Shown in pieces: positions 11,213 through 23,085 of a stretch of 64,000 nucleotides of DNA; position 1 is the first letter of the stretch; the number at the start of each line of letters is the position of its first letter. A program made the translations under genes and the position numbers. The notes beneath the pieces are model-generated. The model was not told the DNA's origin, did no database searches, and saw only the letters and a program-made list of their open reading frames with translations. Origin of the DNA: Spongilla lacustris (taxonomy: Eukaryota; Porifera; Demospongiae; Spongillida; Spongillidae); contig OX442430.1 in NCBI GenBank assembly GCA_949361645.1, positions 5,692,543 to 5,756,542 of the forward strand, in the 5' to 3' direction.

Positions 11213-11268
11213 ATGCAGCTGAAGAATACGGGAACGGCGTTGTATGTCAGCCTGCTGTCATTAACGAG
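11213..11268 (+). CDS. First coding exon, short hydrophobic N-terminus (paralogue 1)
   Basis: ATG at 11213 opens MQLKNTGTALYVSLLSLT, then AG before GTAAGT, a consensus donor at 11269. The paralogue at 20103-20158 encodes MQVKNVGMAFYASLLSLT with the same donor position, so frame and junction are conserved while residues vary. The peptide has one or two basic residues then a hydrophobic stretch, which may be the start of a signal peptide. I did not find the following exon. The 93-residue frame at 12095-12376 is a possible but unsupported candidate. Confidence 0.55.
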
Positions 11269-11274
11269 GTAAGT

Positions 11275-12600
11275 ATGCCACTATATACATGTAGAATGCT
11301 TGCGTATGCAGCAGCTACCCAACCGTGGTAGCTGCAGTGCGCGACAAATTCTATTTCTTAATTGTTTAACTGAGCCTGGGTTGTAATACATGTAGCTAAT
11401 CATTATATAAATATAACAATGCTTCAATGCAAAGATGTTATAACATATGGCTCTACCACATGCTATAATCGTAGGGATTGGTGGAGGTTTACCGTGGTAC
11501 AGCGTCATCCTGGAAGGTTAATTCTGAGCCACATTTTCCCTTTACTCGCCACCGTACAATATATTAATATTGAAGTCGCGTTGAGATCGCGGCTATATAA
11601 CATACAAGAAATTTAAAAAAAATTTGAGGAGCCAATTGTAAGCAGGAATGGATATTTATTTGGCTAAACTTGATGGCCACAAGATTTTTAAAAAAAATTC
11701 TTGCTAGTGTTGTGCAAAAGCAATATATGTGTGCCATGGCTATATTTATCAGGCAGTATTAGATTGTATCTACTATCCCTTGTTCCCTTCTTTTTTACAC
11801 TAACAAATCCCAGAGAACTTTGTATATAGCAAAAATTTAAACTCGCTTTTAGTATTCCTCTTTCGTTCCCGTGAAAGCATTTTGACTATGACACAAACAC
11901 CCACGATAATCATTCTAATGAGCAATTACAAGTAAATAAAAAAACTTCTATATCGAGAAAGTGATTGGTGGAATGTATAGGATTGGTGGTGCCATTTACA
12001 ACTAAGTCATTAAGCCTATTTTCAAATGTAGGACTGTTAGTTGTAATGTCATTGTAACATACAATTTTTGTTTTTCTCCACTCAATATTCATGATTGCTA
12101 AAGATTGCCGGCAGGGACTTCGTATGTTCTAGCACGCTTGGATTTGTCTTATTGGTATATCGGGTGAGCTGTGCAACCCAGCTTTACTCCTTCGTACTAC
12201 GTACGCGTGCGGGTGATATGTTTGTTTGTTCTACGGATAAGTTCTTCTTGTTAAAGACTAACGAGCCGTGCATGCTCTTTGGCTTGGTGGTCAACTTTAC
12301 TGAATTAGAACAGCCTGTCAGTTCAAAAGTAATTCTGCAGCTGCGTGATACGTACGTACACGTTACCGTAAATTAAGATACGTCATAGTTGCGCGAAGCA
12401 TACTGCTAGGCAACCAATTGTACATCTTATTTGCATGAAAAGGCAAGTCAGGAAATAAAATGAAGCTGATGTCGTTTTCTTGCGATGTTCCTGTGGAGGA
12501 GAACAAACATAATTACGGTGCCGATTAGTTGGACGCAGTGCTGCCACGATATGGACTTTAGCCGATATCGCGATATTTTAAGTATATTCATCGAGCAATT
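11275..12600. other. Mostly non-coding; weak foldback relative at 11930-12085
   Basis: 11930-12085 (TTACAAGTAAATAAAAAAACTTC..CGAGAAAGTGATTGGTGG) resembles a diverged arm of the foldback at 32575-32867. The open frame at 12095-12376 (ends VILQLRDTYVHVTVN) is not recognised. It has no clear splice support or homologue, so it is not called as a gene. Confidence 0.4.
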
Positions 12601-12602
12601 CA

Positions 12603-12660
12603 TTGGACGTGGCCCGACCATCGCGTTTGTTCCTTCGGGCGAAGGTCGGGCCACGTCCAA
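12603..12660. repeat. Perfect 17-bp hairpin
   Basis: TTGGACGTGGCCCGACC at 12603-12619 and its reverse complement at 12644-12660 enclose a 24-base loop. It is GC-rich compared with its flanks, so it would form a stable stem or mark a small MITE. Confidence 0.75.
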
Positions 12661-12909
12661 CTTGGTGCCGTCTTCTGGGTTTTTCCCGACTTCAATTATG
12701 TACATATTGAAAAGTACCCCGCCATATATCCCCATCATGTATGACTAGCAGGCCAGTGGTGCCTAAACTTCATCTGTGTGTTCTATTATTTTGGCATCTA
12801 CACGGTTGTGTAGGTAGACCTCAGTGTGGCCACGCTAACGTAGGTCTGGACACGCCCAATCAGGCATGTGCATGGTTATGCATGTAGACCGAGTGATTTA
12901 GGCCTATGC

Positions 12910-13060
12910 ATAGGTAGCTGTGGTTGTGTGCTGGTGGTATCTGGTGTGATAGGGGTAGCTGTGGTTGTGTGCTGAGGGTATCTGCTATGATGGGGTAGCT
13001 GTGGTTGTGTAGGAGGGTGTCTGGTGTGATGTGTACATGTAGGTAGCTGTGGTTGAGTGC
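12910..13060. repeat. Minisatellite, about 40-46-bp units
   Basis: TAGCTGTGGTTG recurs at about 12913, 12957, 12996 and 13042 with GTATCTG(G/C)TGTGAT between. About four imperfect units. The open frame on the minus strand over it (Pro/Gln/Thr-rich) is a by-product. Confidence 0.75.
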
Positions 13061-14040
13061 TGAGTGACAACCAAAACTTGGTGAGCAGAAAACCTGAATA
13101 ACCTAGGTATTCGGCTGGAAAATTGTCGAAACCTATTTGGAAAAATCGATTATTTTTTTTCAAAAGATCGATTTTCATTATCGAGGGGAGGCTACACATC
13201 CTACTCTGCTTCATCTGTTTTACGTGACAATGCCTTTAGGAATTTTAGAGGTTTCCATTGTAGAGTAAATCATTATTTTCAGGTACATATTAAATGTGAG
13301 GTCCCATAATATCTTTTCCATTATACATTACTTATTCTACTTTTAGATCACTTTTTAAGAAAATAAAATGCATGCACTCCCAAGCTCATATATGCACAAT
13401 AACTAATGGTGGATGGAACAAGTGGGCTACTCACCATTAAACATGCCAGTTCTCTTGGCATATATGATGTATAGCTACATGGTACTCGAAACAGCAATGG
13501 ACTGCTTTATAACAGGTAACAACATACGTTTTTTCATTACTTAGGATTTATGCTTTCCTCCATCATATAACTTTCATTATTTAATTTATTCAACCTATCT
13601 TCTTATTTTTAAAAATCTTCGATAAATCCGAACCATTGGTCTTTTTAACTGCCTTATTTCAGCCTGACTGCAGGCTTGTTTACATGGGACAGGATCGGTT
13701 GTCTGCTCTCATGAGTACTAATTGAAAGAGAAAAGGATAGATATGTGCATATGCTATGGGGACTATATCAAATGGAAAATCCCAAGCTCTAGAAAGCGTG
13801 ATTCTTCATAATCCTTGTCAGTTCAAATCAAGTGACGAATGGAAGTGCACAAAGCCTTTAGGCTGATATGCTCCATTGTCAAATACCTTCGTTGGCTGTT
13901 TCATTTGGGTTGTCATTAAATATAGCTCAGTAATTTGTAGTCTATATATACACATACGACACTAATGTCAGGAGCTGTAAGGGCACCATGCTCACTTAAA
14001 TCATTTATATGTTCTTCAACGAGGCACTCTAGATCTAGAG
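13061..14040. other. No recognisable gene
   Basis: AT-rich sequence with no open frame of interest. I found no splice-supported coding segment. Confidence 0.4.
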
Positions 14041-14985
14041 CACTTTACAGCACATAGTTGTAAACAAAATCATCTGAAGTCTTAACAGAGCAGTCTATAT
14101 GTTTATTGTTATAGAATTGCAATAAAATGGTACCCAAAGGATAAGTTGTGTGACTCTGTACATGTGAAATCTAAGAGGGGGGCATGGGCATGTATGATTA
14201 AGGAGGACGTGAAAGGATAATAAACTACTTATCATAATAGATCCATGTTCAAAACGAGTAAGTATAAATGAGCACATACCCTATTTTTAAAAATAAAGGA
14301 TAAACGTGCACAACAGAATGTAATATTCAGCAGGGCAAAGTGCACTCACTCTCCACATGCCTACCCCTCCTCCCGAGAATCATATGATATGTCCCAATAT
14401 CGATCAACACTTGTTCGTACTATAAAGTTGTTACCCCGCCGCTCTATTGTGCATGTGAGACATATGATATGCCCCGTCCCCAGCCCTTTACTATGGCCAT
14501 GGATTCATGTAATTCGAGGTACAGCACATTCCACAGGGCTTCGGTTGTCCGTGGGTCGTCAACGGTGTCGGAGGATTGGGTGACCCCCATTTTTGGTGAC
14601 CCCCGGTCATGGTATCCTAGGAAACCATGACCTGGTGGGTCATTCCATTTTGGGATACAATGACTCCACGGTGACTCCCTCTCCACATCCACCCATGATC
14701 CTATACATAAATACATGCGGCACATAATCCTATACGCAGCAAGATGTTTGATTTACTATTAATTACGAGTCTTCTAGTCCATGTACATTGCATGCACGGT
14801 ATATGGCAAATCACTTTGTGACAAGAATGAGTATATCTTTAATGTGACAATTCATACAAAGTCACAGTTACATTCCTTTACATTCTTTTCACAGTTTCAT
14901 AATGACTTGCTATATTTGTATAATATATATTTCTTCTTGGCAATGCTGGGAAATGCTATCGATGACATTTATAATAGGAATATAA
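14041..14985. repeat. Dispersed repeat D2, copy of 4786-5745
   Basis: Direct-orientation copy of D1. Its right end includes the last part of the OTU frame on the minus strand (ASHYETVK) but the catalytic Cys region is missing. The match ends at about 14985, so this is a truncated copy of the same mobile element. Confidence 0.8.
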
Positions 14986-15734
14986 ACAATTGTGACAAAT
15001 GATTAAAAGCTGATGAAGATGTAACAACATTAACCATATGATATGTACAAGTCATGTACATCTATATCTATATACACCATGTATGTACAGATCATATGAG
15101 TATAGTCCTTATGGAAATTTACCTGCTTCCAGACTTCAGGTTCAACAGGTATGGGATGTAGAACTGACCCTGGCTTAGTGAAGTTGTCATTTGTGCGCTG
15201 AAATTGTTCACATTTGGAAACAAAATCTTTCTTATCCTCGGTCATGTTGGTCTCCAATAAAACCTTGCACATATCTTTTAAATGGTCTTATCTCTACCAA
15301 GATGGCCACCTCTGGGGATCCTTATGTTGAAGTACTTGTGAATTTATAAATTATACTCATACCCGAAAATTATAGTACAATACCAAGCATGCATATGGAA
15401 TGATGGATGGAGCACATTCAATGAAACTTCATGCAGGTAAATAAAACAAACTAACTGATGTTTGAGCAATGGCATGCCTCAAGGATCAAGGATTTTTTTT
15501 GCCTTTCCTTGTTTGAACGGATACAAATTCTCCACTCCTGATGTGACTTTTTTTCTATTCTGGAGCAACTACTGTAATACAAAATGCCTGTTTCACATTT
15601 GAAGTTGTTCTTATAAGATGCAGAAATTTCATGCATCATTACACACTGCCATACTAGGTCAATCCCAGAGCTGGCGTTATTGATTAAATCTACATGCATA
15701 AAAAGGAAATATTTTTGGTACATGTACTTCAGGG
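14986..15734. other. No recognisable gene
   Basis: Short open frames on the minus strand (15030-15272, 15451-15786) have no family resemblance that I recognise and are not supported by splice sites. Confidence 0.35.
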
Positions 15735-15742
15735 GGTGGGGG

Positions 15743-16607
15743 CAGTGATGCCGCGGCCAGCACGGACCGTCCGTGAACGTATTCATTTGACGGTTTTTGA
15801 CGGCCGACCGTGACCGTGACCGGGAAGCTTACCGATCACGTGATTAAACCGTGAAAAATAATTGGCCGTCAAATTTATTTGCTGGCCGTCCGTGGCCGTC
15901 AGAACTTTTGACGGTCCATTAAGCCTACACGTCACTAGCGTCACGTGCAGTGGATTTTTTCCCTGCGTGGCAAATGTCGTCTTTCCAAGAACCTTTGAGG
16001 ATAAGCCACCTGATAGCGCGGTGAAGTCTGCAGCAACCCCACCCGACTGTCACCAACACGTGGCTATGGAACCATTTAAATATTATTATTTTTTACGTTG
16101 TCCCCCTCGCCATGACATAGTCTCGTCCCCAGCCTGATATGTATTCGTAATATGCGATGTAATCCATCCGCTGCTGCCGAATGTGGGTCTGGGGACGCGA
16201 CTTGCCATGATTGTGCGTTATCGCGTGGATTCCACGTGCGAGCGAGTTTTCTCCCAGTTGAGACTCATTGTGAAGATGTAGGATGGATCCAGCCAGGATT
16301 GAATCTGTTCTCTTTCTCAGCAGCAATAAAGGCTTTAGTTAATTGAATCTGTTCTTTCACACTTGTTTTGCTATGCCCATGCATACCGTTCATGAACCAT
16401 TTCTATTGATACCTGCATGCCAAACTTCTATAGCATAAATAATGACCGTCCGTGACCGTATTAAAATTCTGACGGCTGACGGCCAGCCGTGTACGTGACC
16501 GTATTGAAATCATACGGTCCATCTTTGACCGTGAACGTGACCGTCTATATCCAAACGGCCAGCCGTGAACGTGACCGGATTGTCAAAAGCTGGCCGCGGC
16601 ATCACTG
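15743..16607. mobile_element. hAT-type MITE with perfect 8-bp target duplication
   Basis: The terminal inverted repeats CAGTGATGCCGCGGCCAGC and GCTGGCCGCGGCATCACTG are perfect over 19 bp. GGTGGGGG at 15735-15742 and 16608-16615 is a perfect 8-bp target-site duplication, as in the hAT superfamily. Subterminal GACCGTCCGTGACCGT words are repeated in both orientations. At 16231-16275 a frame reads STCERVFSQLRLIVK, matching the C-terminal dimerisation region typical of hAT transposases (sERVFS). So it is an internally deleted derivative of an autonomous hAT, not a chance palindrome. Confidence 0.92.
16231..16275 (+). pseudogene. hAT transposase C-terminal remnant
   Basis: Fifteen codons with the hATC-like core CERVFSQLRLIVK, followed two codons later by a stop. 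The rest of the transposase is absent. It sits inside the MITE in the orientation expected near its 3' end. Confidence 0.6.
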
Positions 16608-16615
16608 GGTGGGGG

Positions 16616-17850
16616 TCGCTCAGACATGCATGTATACACCTTTCATACTGTAACCTCATGCATGTATATACAACCGTGCACTTTTCGTCGGAAGTTACGC
16701 TTTTCACTCTTTTCCATCTCCTTTGGATAGGTCTTCTCCGTCAGAAATCTATATATGTCATCAAAACCATCCATCACTTTGACAATTCCTTGTGCGCAAC
16801 TGTAACAGGATTTATGCGCAGCAGTGAATCTCCAATTTCACAACAACATACATATAACACATAGGAATACACAAATAGCTTATATAGTGTTTCTTAGCAT
16901 CCTCCCCTATATCCGTACTTCAACAAGTGACCGGAAGTCAGTCAAGGGATTAGTATTCATCATGTTCCACAAAGGTGTATTCAAAACACTTGCTATACTT
17001 CACATGTAACCTCGTGGCAGCGGGAGGGGTCACCCTATCCCAACCCCGGTCACTGTATCCTAGGATGCAGATACCGGGGGGGGGGGGTCACTGACACCGG
17101 TGCCGAAAGTTCATATGATTGTATCCTTACTGAAATGGTCGTGTGTGTTTGTTGGTAGCGTGCACAATGAAGCTAAACCAATACTCTATTTTGGTTAATT
17201 GGGGGGAAGGGAGGTGCTATACATATACATGCGGGACGGAGGCGCGGAGTTCAGCACTAAATTTATATTTGGTAAAGATCCGCGCATCGGAACATAAAAG
17301 CTGAGCTTTATCGCTGCTATTTTAAATTTTTGCCCCCAAACTAACATGTACATATTAAAAGTGTGAACGATATGAACTGGTACCTTCCCAACAAAAATCT
17401 TGCGACGGATTGCCAAGACGTACCAAGTATTGCTAAAACTTGGTTAAATCTTACCTCGTCTTCGTAAGTCTTGAGAAACCGTCGCAAGATTTTCAATTGT
17501 TATTGGGTTGGCACTTGCCACATCCCGTACCAACATGTATTGCTTGTGAAAAAAATGCCTAGGGAATATGGCTTTTAATAGTTATCATTCACTTAGTCTA
17601 GTAGTATTTATTTTGCAAGTATTAATGTCCACTTCCACCAACTACTGTTGTAATTTTTTTTTTGCATTGTACAGGGTGATCCAAAAGTCACGAAATCTTT
17701 GAATAGGTATAACTCAAGAACTGAACATAGTAAAATTATGCCAATGATTGACTTGTAATCAGTACTTATTATTCAGTTTATTTACAACATGCCGATGCAT
17801 TGATCAAAATGCAACATTACACAGAAAGTGTGTGTAAAAATAATTTTTAT
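16616..17850. other. No recognisable gene
   Basis: Contains scattered copies of the GGTCACTGTATCCTAGGAT word seen in D1/D2 (about 17035-17060) and, at 17672-17695, ACAGGGTGATCCAAAAGTCACG, reminiscent of some DNA-transposon ends. No partner end was found nearby. Confidence 0.35.
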
Positions 17851-17862
17851 AGCTAGTAATCC

Positions 17863-17956
17863 GGGGGGGGGGGGGGGGGGAGGGGCAAAAAAAAGTTATA
17901 GACACCATCCTAAAAATCAAGGGCCAGGTCAACCCCCCCCCCCCCCCCCCCCCCCC
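17863..17956. repeat. Paired poly-G and poly-C tracts
   Basis: A run of about 18 G from 17863 is followed some 50 bases later by about 24 C (17933-17956). The two could pair as a stem or form quadruplex/i-motif structures. Length is likely to be polymorphic and prone to assembly error. Confidence 0.8.
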
Positions 17957-17959
17957 TCC

Positions 17960-18819
17960 TCCGTTTTCGAACACGCCCAATTTAATTTTCCGGGCACGGC
18001 CCTTAAAATCATTACGCAATTGAAAATTGACCACACCTACAATGAAAATAATATTACAAATTGCAAATAGATTTCGTTGCAGATTAGATGTTGTCACTTC
18101 GTCGCTTGCAGCTGGAGACGCTATTTCACTTGTACCTTAGAATATCGCGATACTCAGTCTCTCGTAGATTTAGATTTTGAAGAACTGACGGCACGCATTA
18201 TCGTTCATGACTCGGTGATGTACATGTACTCGTTTAAACAATAGCAGTTGGGGCTTGCTTGCGTGAGGCGTGAGTCGGCGTGACTGTGACCATTCTAGTA
18301 GTGACGTGAGCTAATGCACGTTACTTAGTACCATGTGTATCCGTGGCTTACTAGCGTTAGTATAGTCTTTATCTTTACATTGCTTTGCGACGCTTCGATT
18401 GTTCAATCGCTCACAGCGGGCAACGCCCACGAATCGTGTCGCAGTCACGTGATAATATGCTTTCCACGATGAAATAGCTTACAATCGCACTAGATAGGCA
18501 GTTAAGTAGCAATAGTCAAGCTATCGCAAATAAATCGCCAATATCACAGTAAATCTATGCATGCAAAGGATCGTTCGATAATCGTGTCAATAAACAGCTT
18601 ACCATCGGGACTTCCGTCCCCATAACGCTAGTGTTACGAGGATCCCCTCATCCCAATATCGCTAGCGTTTTAGTGACTCTCTAGCGTTTATGGGACCCCA
18701 TGTAATTTGACATTCATGCGATGAGAGCGCACCACAGAACATATCAGTAATGAAAACCCCCTACACTGATGTAAATCAACAATCCTTGCAATTTCAGGCA
18801 GTTGTCAGATGGTTGCTGT
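17960..18819. other. No recognisable gene
   Basis: CTAGCGTT/AACGCTAG words recur around 18620-18690. No coding support. Confidence 0.35.
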
Positions 18820-19090
18820 ACATCTGCTCAATATACAGTAAAAAATGATCCGAATGCACATTCTGGGACACAAGTATGTGATTCCAGATTGGCGATCCGC
18901 AATCTGCATGCTTGTGTCATAGTTGTTGACTGCAGTAAAAATTGAATTTTGTGCTGTTGCTACTGAATTGTGGGTTATCACCCCTCAAAAATGCACTTGT
19001 TTACAATTCCACTCGTTTATGGTTGCCCGCAAATCAGGAAAGCAGTGGTATTGGTTTGGCCAATAACAGGCTTTGCAGTTACGTATAGGC
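18820..19090 (+). promoter_or_regulatory. Promoter-like copy without the first exon
   Basis: CACTTGTTTAC, GGTTGCCCGCAAATCAGGAAA and TTGGTTTGGCCAATAACA occur in the same order as at 11040 and 19890, preceded by a shared CAATATACAGT block. TATA box and conserved ATG exon are missing. A different short frame (MLMVLAVHGVCCIPLLLVNSV) ends at 19200. This may be a decayed third paralogue. Confidence 0.5.
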
Positions 19091-19884
19091 TCAGAAATTC
19101 CAAAAAGGAAAAAAATGTCTCAGATAAACCTGCGATGCTGATGGTTCTGGCCGTGCATGGAGTTTGCTGTATTCCATTACTCCTAGTCAATTCCGTGTGA
19201 TCGTATATATACATGTACATGTATATTTATGTTTACTTAACGTTTGGAGTGAGCCGCGTTTATAATCAAAGCTACATGGTATGTTACAAAACATGCCCAT
19301 GCAATACAGCCATCCAGGAGTGCGGATTCTGTTTGTGCGGTTAGTTTTTAGCTGGATGCGCGCATTACTACTCAAATATTAATCTAATAGGTTTTAGAGA
19401 TCTTGTATAACGTGATTTAATAGCACATATTCTCCAATCAGTTAGTCCACCATACTATCGTATTGGTATAGTCATGTATCATTGTGATCTGACACAAAAC
19501 TGACATTTGCAGCTGAAATACTTGTGCCCCGGGAACGTGAGAAACGTACCAAAAGCCAAGCATAAGCCCATATGCCCATTTCTATCCTGCATAACAACTC
19601 GAAATAAAATCTACGATTTATTATCTATACAAAAAAATAATTGTCCACTATTGAAGCATGCACGCTTGCAGTTTAATGTTAAATCTGCCAATAATGCTGT
19701 ATTCTAAATTTCTATCACAAAGTTAAAGCAGTCTGGACTCAGCATAACCGATCACGCGCTACGGCTACAACTCGATCAATATACAGTGAACATGAATCCT
19801 ACAGGTATAGATTATCTCCGAACACTGTAAAGAAATCATTTTGCGCTGTCAATGCAGGTGAAGTGCTGTGTGCGTTGTCATACA

Positions 19885-20102
19885 GCGCCCCTCAGCACTT
19901 GTTTACACTGAATTCTCCGCTAGCGCGGTTGCCCGCAAATCAGGAAATGTGTATCGGTTTGGCCAATCTTTGTAAAGCTGCCCACAAATTTCGGATTAAA
20001 TCATATTATTGGCCAATAATAACACGTACCTAACAGCGCGCCAATGTCCGGTATAAAATGCACAGGCATGCATCTATAATACATCAGTACGTGACATCAG
20101 CC
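19885..20102 (+). promoter_or_regulatory. TATA/CCAAT promoter of paralogous gene 2
   Basis: CACTTGTTTAC, GGTTGCCCGCAAATCAGGAAA, GGTTTGGCCAATC (about 19957), a second GGCCAATAATAACA (20011) and TATAAAA (20052-20058) stand about 50 bases before ATG. ACATCAGCC immediately precedes the ATG in both paralogues. This implies a very short 5' UTR if transcription starts about 30 bases after TATA. Confidence 0.65.
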
Positions 20103-20158
20103 ATGCAAGTGAAGAATGTGGGAATGGCGTTTTATGCCAGCTTGCTGTCATTAACGAG
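20103..20158 (+). CDS. First coding exon (paralogue 2)
   Basis: Encodes MQVKNVGMAFYASLLSLT, splitting an AG|n codon before the donor GTAAGA at 20159. Four to six substitutions relative to the 11213 exon preserve length, frame and splice junction, which is the pattern expected of a real exon under constraint. No downstream exon is recognised before the satellite at 20598. Confidence 0.55.
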
Positions 20159-20597
20159 GTAAGATTCTCCTGTACATGCGAGTACCACTATCGAATGCAT
20201 GTAGGCCTATACGTGTATGCGAACGAAGCGGCCTATAGGCCACAGCGTTGAATTAAATTTTAGGGATAACAATGTCTGAACTAAACTGAACTATTCTTTT
20301 TTGTTCCTTTCATCGATAAATAATGCGTATCGGTGTACACTTTAATATTTTTGGCAAATAAATGACATTCTGCAGCAAGCATCCTACAGATCAAAGAAAC
20401 ACGTGTATAATGAGCTATAATCGTTAAGTTTTAAACATATCTATTCCTAGTTAGCTACTGATGGGGTGTCAGCCACAAGAGCGACCAGCGTCTGCTTGGT
20501 CTGCAAAGCTTGTTCTTGACTAAGTTGGATGGATATTGCAATTCTTCTGAGTTGCAGTGCCACCACTACTCCTGTCCCTAAATAGGAAAAGAACTTC

Positions 20598-20765
20598 CAA
20601 GGTCAGGAATACATTTTTGTACTCCCAAGGTCAGGAATACATTTTTACACTCCCAAGGTCAGGAATACATTTTTGCACTCCCATGGTCAAGAATACATTT
20701 TTGCACTCCCAAGGTCAGGAATACATTTTTGTACTCCCAAGGTCACATATACATTTTTGTGCTTC
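20598..20765. repeat. 28-bp satellite array, forward orientation
   Basis: About six units of CCCAAGGTCAGGAATACATTTTTGCACT. Reverse-complemented, the unit corresponds to that of the array at 23478-23860, so the two arrays are the same family in opposite orientation about 2.7 kb apart. Confidence 0.9.
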
Positions 20766-20985
20766 CTAGGCCATGCAGGAAAACATTTAAAAGTAAGCAC
20801 ATTACGCAGTTAACTTAATACTGGTGCTTGAATAGTGTTATGACTGTTCCTAGAAGCTCTTCTGGTGTTCCACTCTTGACTGGAAATGTTGTGGAGATAC
20901 TTTGCCATCTTATGCCCAATGGCCCACAATGAAACCGGTTCCTTTAAAAAAAATTTAAAAAAAGTTAATAACATTCTATAGTGAG

Positions 20986-21153
20986 TCAGTAGTAGTCCTT
21001 AAGGACTTGCGGAATACCATTGGTGAATGGGAGCGTCGCAAACTGCATCAGGCGCTTCTCTTCCGCGTAAGTACCAAACCGCCTATCCACTTCCTCCCAG
21101 GTATCGCTATTTGTGCACTTCATGAAGTTCTTTCTTACTTCAACGAGAGAGCT
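20986..21153 (-). CDS. Putative terminal exon of an unrecognised gene
   Basis: After a TATAG acceptor the frame reads SSLVEVRKNFMKCTNSDTWE, continues through RRFGTYAEEKRLMQFATLPF and ends KDYY before TGA at 20986-20988. The composition is protein-like and unbroken. I do not recognise the family. Together with the exon at 21899-22084 on the same strand it suggests a spliced gene, possibly transposon-encoded because it lies between inverted satellite arrays. Confidence 0.4.
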   Translation of the reverse strand, partial: SSLVEVRKNFMKCTNSDTWEEVDRRFGTYAEEKRLMQFATLPFTNGIPQVLKDYY

Positions 21154-21898
21154 CTATATGTGTTTGGCAGTGTATTTTAACTCGTTGAGTGACATGAATC
21201 TCTTTACTCAAAACATTTTCTAGTGCACTTTTTTGGAAGCTAGTGTCTAGATGATGCAGGGGAACGAAGTAATTTTGTTTCGAGTACAGGTTTTTTTTTT
21301 TCTGGAGCGTCTTCGAACATATTCATCACCTTGCACTTCTAGGGAAAGCCGCTTGGCAAAACAGATTTTCCTTAGATGTTCTAGACATGCCCTGTGTGCA
21401 GGTAAAATTATATAAATAAACATTCTGTAGGACTTATACCACGGTTTTATATGTCACAACAAAACCATGGCAATTATTATGTATCAATCACTATTCGAGA
21501 GTGCAAATGACACGTGCACGTGTACCATGTTTACATGTTGCCGTAATGTAAACATACATGGGCCTGATGGTCACCACAGCTGTTGCAAAAACACGCACAC
21601 AAACGTTTCAGCTGTCACGCACCTAAAGCTGTATAACTAGAACTGATTATTGTCTAACTTTACAGAAGGTAACAGACATTGGCTGCATGATTTCTTCCAG
21701 TCGGTATTTGGTGGTGGTGTAGCATCCACATATGTCCTTGTTTTCCATGACATATAATCTCGAACGGCAAGATTCGAGCTTCAATGTCAAGCACGCATGC
21801 CACATGAAACAAAAATAAATAAATCATGCACACATTTCGAATATTGTTTATACCGATGCACAATACGTATAATTATTATAATATTACTGATAACTCAC

Positions 21899-22084
21899 GT
21901 AGCCACGATGAGACTGAAAATGTCCGTTGATATTGTGCCGAGCAGCCAGCCTTAAGCACTTAGCATCAGATAATGCCACGTACACATCTGATAATGCATA
22001 CAAGAAGTGCTCACCACCAGGGTGAACGGCTAAGAGTTTCAGCCTAGCGGCATAACTGTGGCTCCCTCCATGGACCTTGTACTG
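21899..22084 (-). CDS. Putative internal exon of the same unrecognised gene
   Basis: An open segment of 62 codons lies between a plausible acceptor (GCAGTAG) and a consensus donor GTGAGT. It includes GGSHSYAARLKLLAVHPGGE and ALSDAKCLRLAARHNINGHF. Residues around H-P-G-G and R-H-N-I-N-G look enzyme- or transposase-like but match nothing I can name. Other minus-strand frames at 21660-21863 and 22112-22396 may be additional exons. Confidence 0.42.
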
Positions 22085-22800
22085 CTACTGCAATGCAAAG
22101 TCAATTTTAAATTATTCAACGCCCTTTACGCTAGTGCAAAGGTTCCTCTGCCATTTTAGACGCCAAGGCATCCACAAACGTAAGATCAAGCTTCCGAAGC
22201 TGTCGAGAAGGTGGTGGACCTCGACAAACGTAGTGGCATCCTTTGCATGTTTGAAATTTCGGCTGAAATCTGACTTAATCCTTTCAAAGTTCATCCGGTT
22301 CAGGATAACTTTTTCAACCAGAAACTTTGCCTGCATGTGTGTGCAGAAGTATATATGCATCAGTAGTGTTGAAAGTGCATATACATGCATGTACACATAT
22401 ATACATGTACGTGTATGTCGATAATTATAAATACATGCAATCAGCTAGATACGTACAATTAGGGCTTGGTCTATTATACGCGCTAGCTCTTAGTTCTGTA
22501 CTTGCTTTCGTAATTGTTCTCAAACAACTAACAGCTTTTCCATTTCTGGCCCGTCCACAATGACATTCAAACGTCCTTCATTTCTTTCCTCCAAATACCA
22601 CCTTTTCGAAGGCATCCTTGGGATTTCGCTAGCTAGGATAATGCGACAGCTGCAAAACCTACGTGACAATTAATGCTTTTTAATAATAGTACCGCCACAT
22701 TTATGCTTGTCAGCCGCCTTGTGCAATATTCTATTGTAATGAATACCTACTGCGCGCTCGGCTAGCTCCATTTCAGTCGCGCACAAAATCATAACAATGA

Positions 22801-23085
22801 ATGAATGAAGATTTCCTCGTTTGTGCTGATAGCTCTTCCGAGAATAGGAGTGAAATCTGGAGCGTTTCGTCACACGAACCGTCATCATCCGATATATTTT
22901 TCCTTAGCAGTTCCAGCGGCGATGAGATTGAGAACACAGCAAGTACCAGCCCCATCATATTCCTGGATGCCACGCCGCCAAGTCCCATTCACTGCGAAAA
23001 GGATGCCTCGCCAATCGTCTGTTCAACACCGAAAATGTGCTGCCCAAAAGCGCTGTTTGCAGCAACACTTGGAACAAGCAGCTGA
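22801..23085 (+). CDS. Serine-rich open frame, possible N-terminal exon
   Basis: ATG at 22801 (MNEDFLVCADSSSENRSEIW) starts a 94-residue acidic, Ser-rich frame. It is weakly supported: no domain, and the overlapping frames are similar in length. It is listed because it is divergent to the minus-strand exons and upstream of the terminal exon at 23911 on the same strand. Confidence 0.25.
   Translation: MNEDFLVCADSSSENRSEIWSVSSHEPSSSDIFFLSSSSGDEIENTASTSPIIFLDATPPSPIHCEKDASPIVCSTPKMCCPKALFAATLGTSS

Noticed and set aside
12095..12376. 93-codon frame as exon 2 of the 11213 gene
   Set aside because: No convincing acceptor in the right phase and no counterpart near the 20103 paralogue.
17672..17700. 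ACAGGGTGATCCAAAAGTCACG as a transposon terminus
   Set aside because: The word resembles known DNA-transposon ends, but no inverted partner or target duplication was found.
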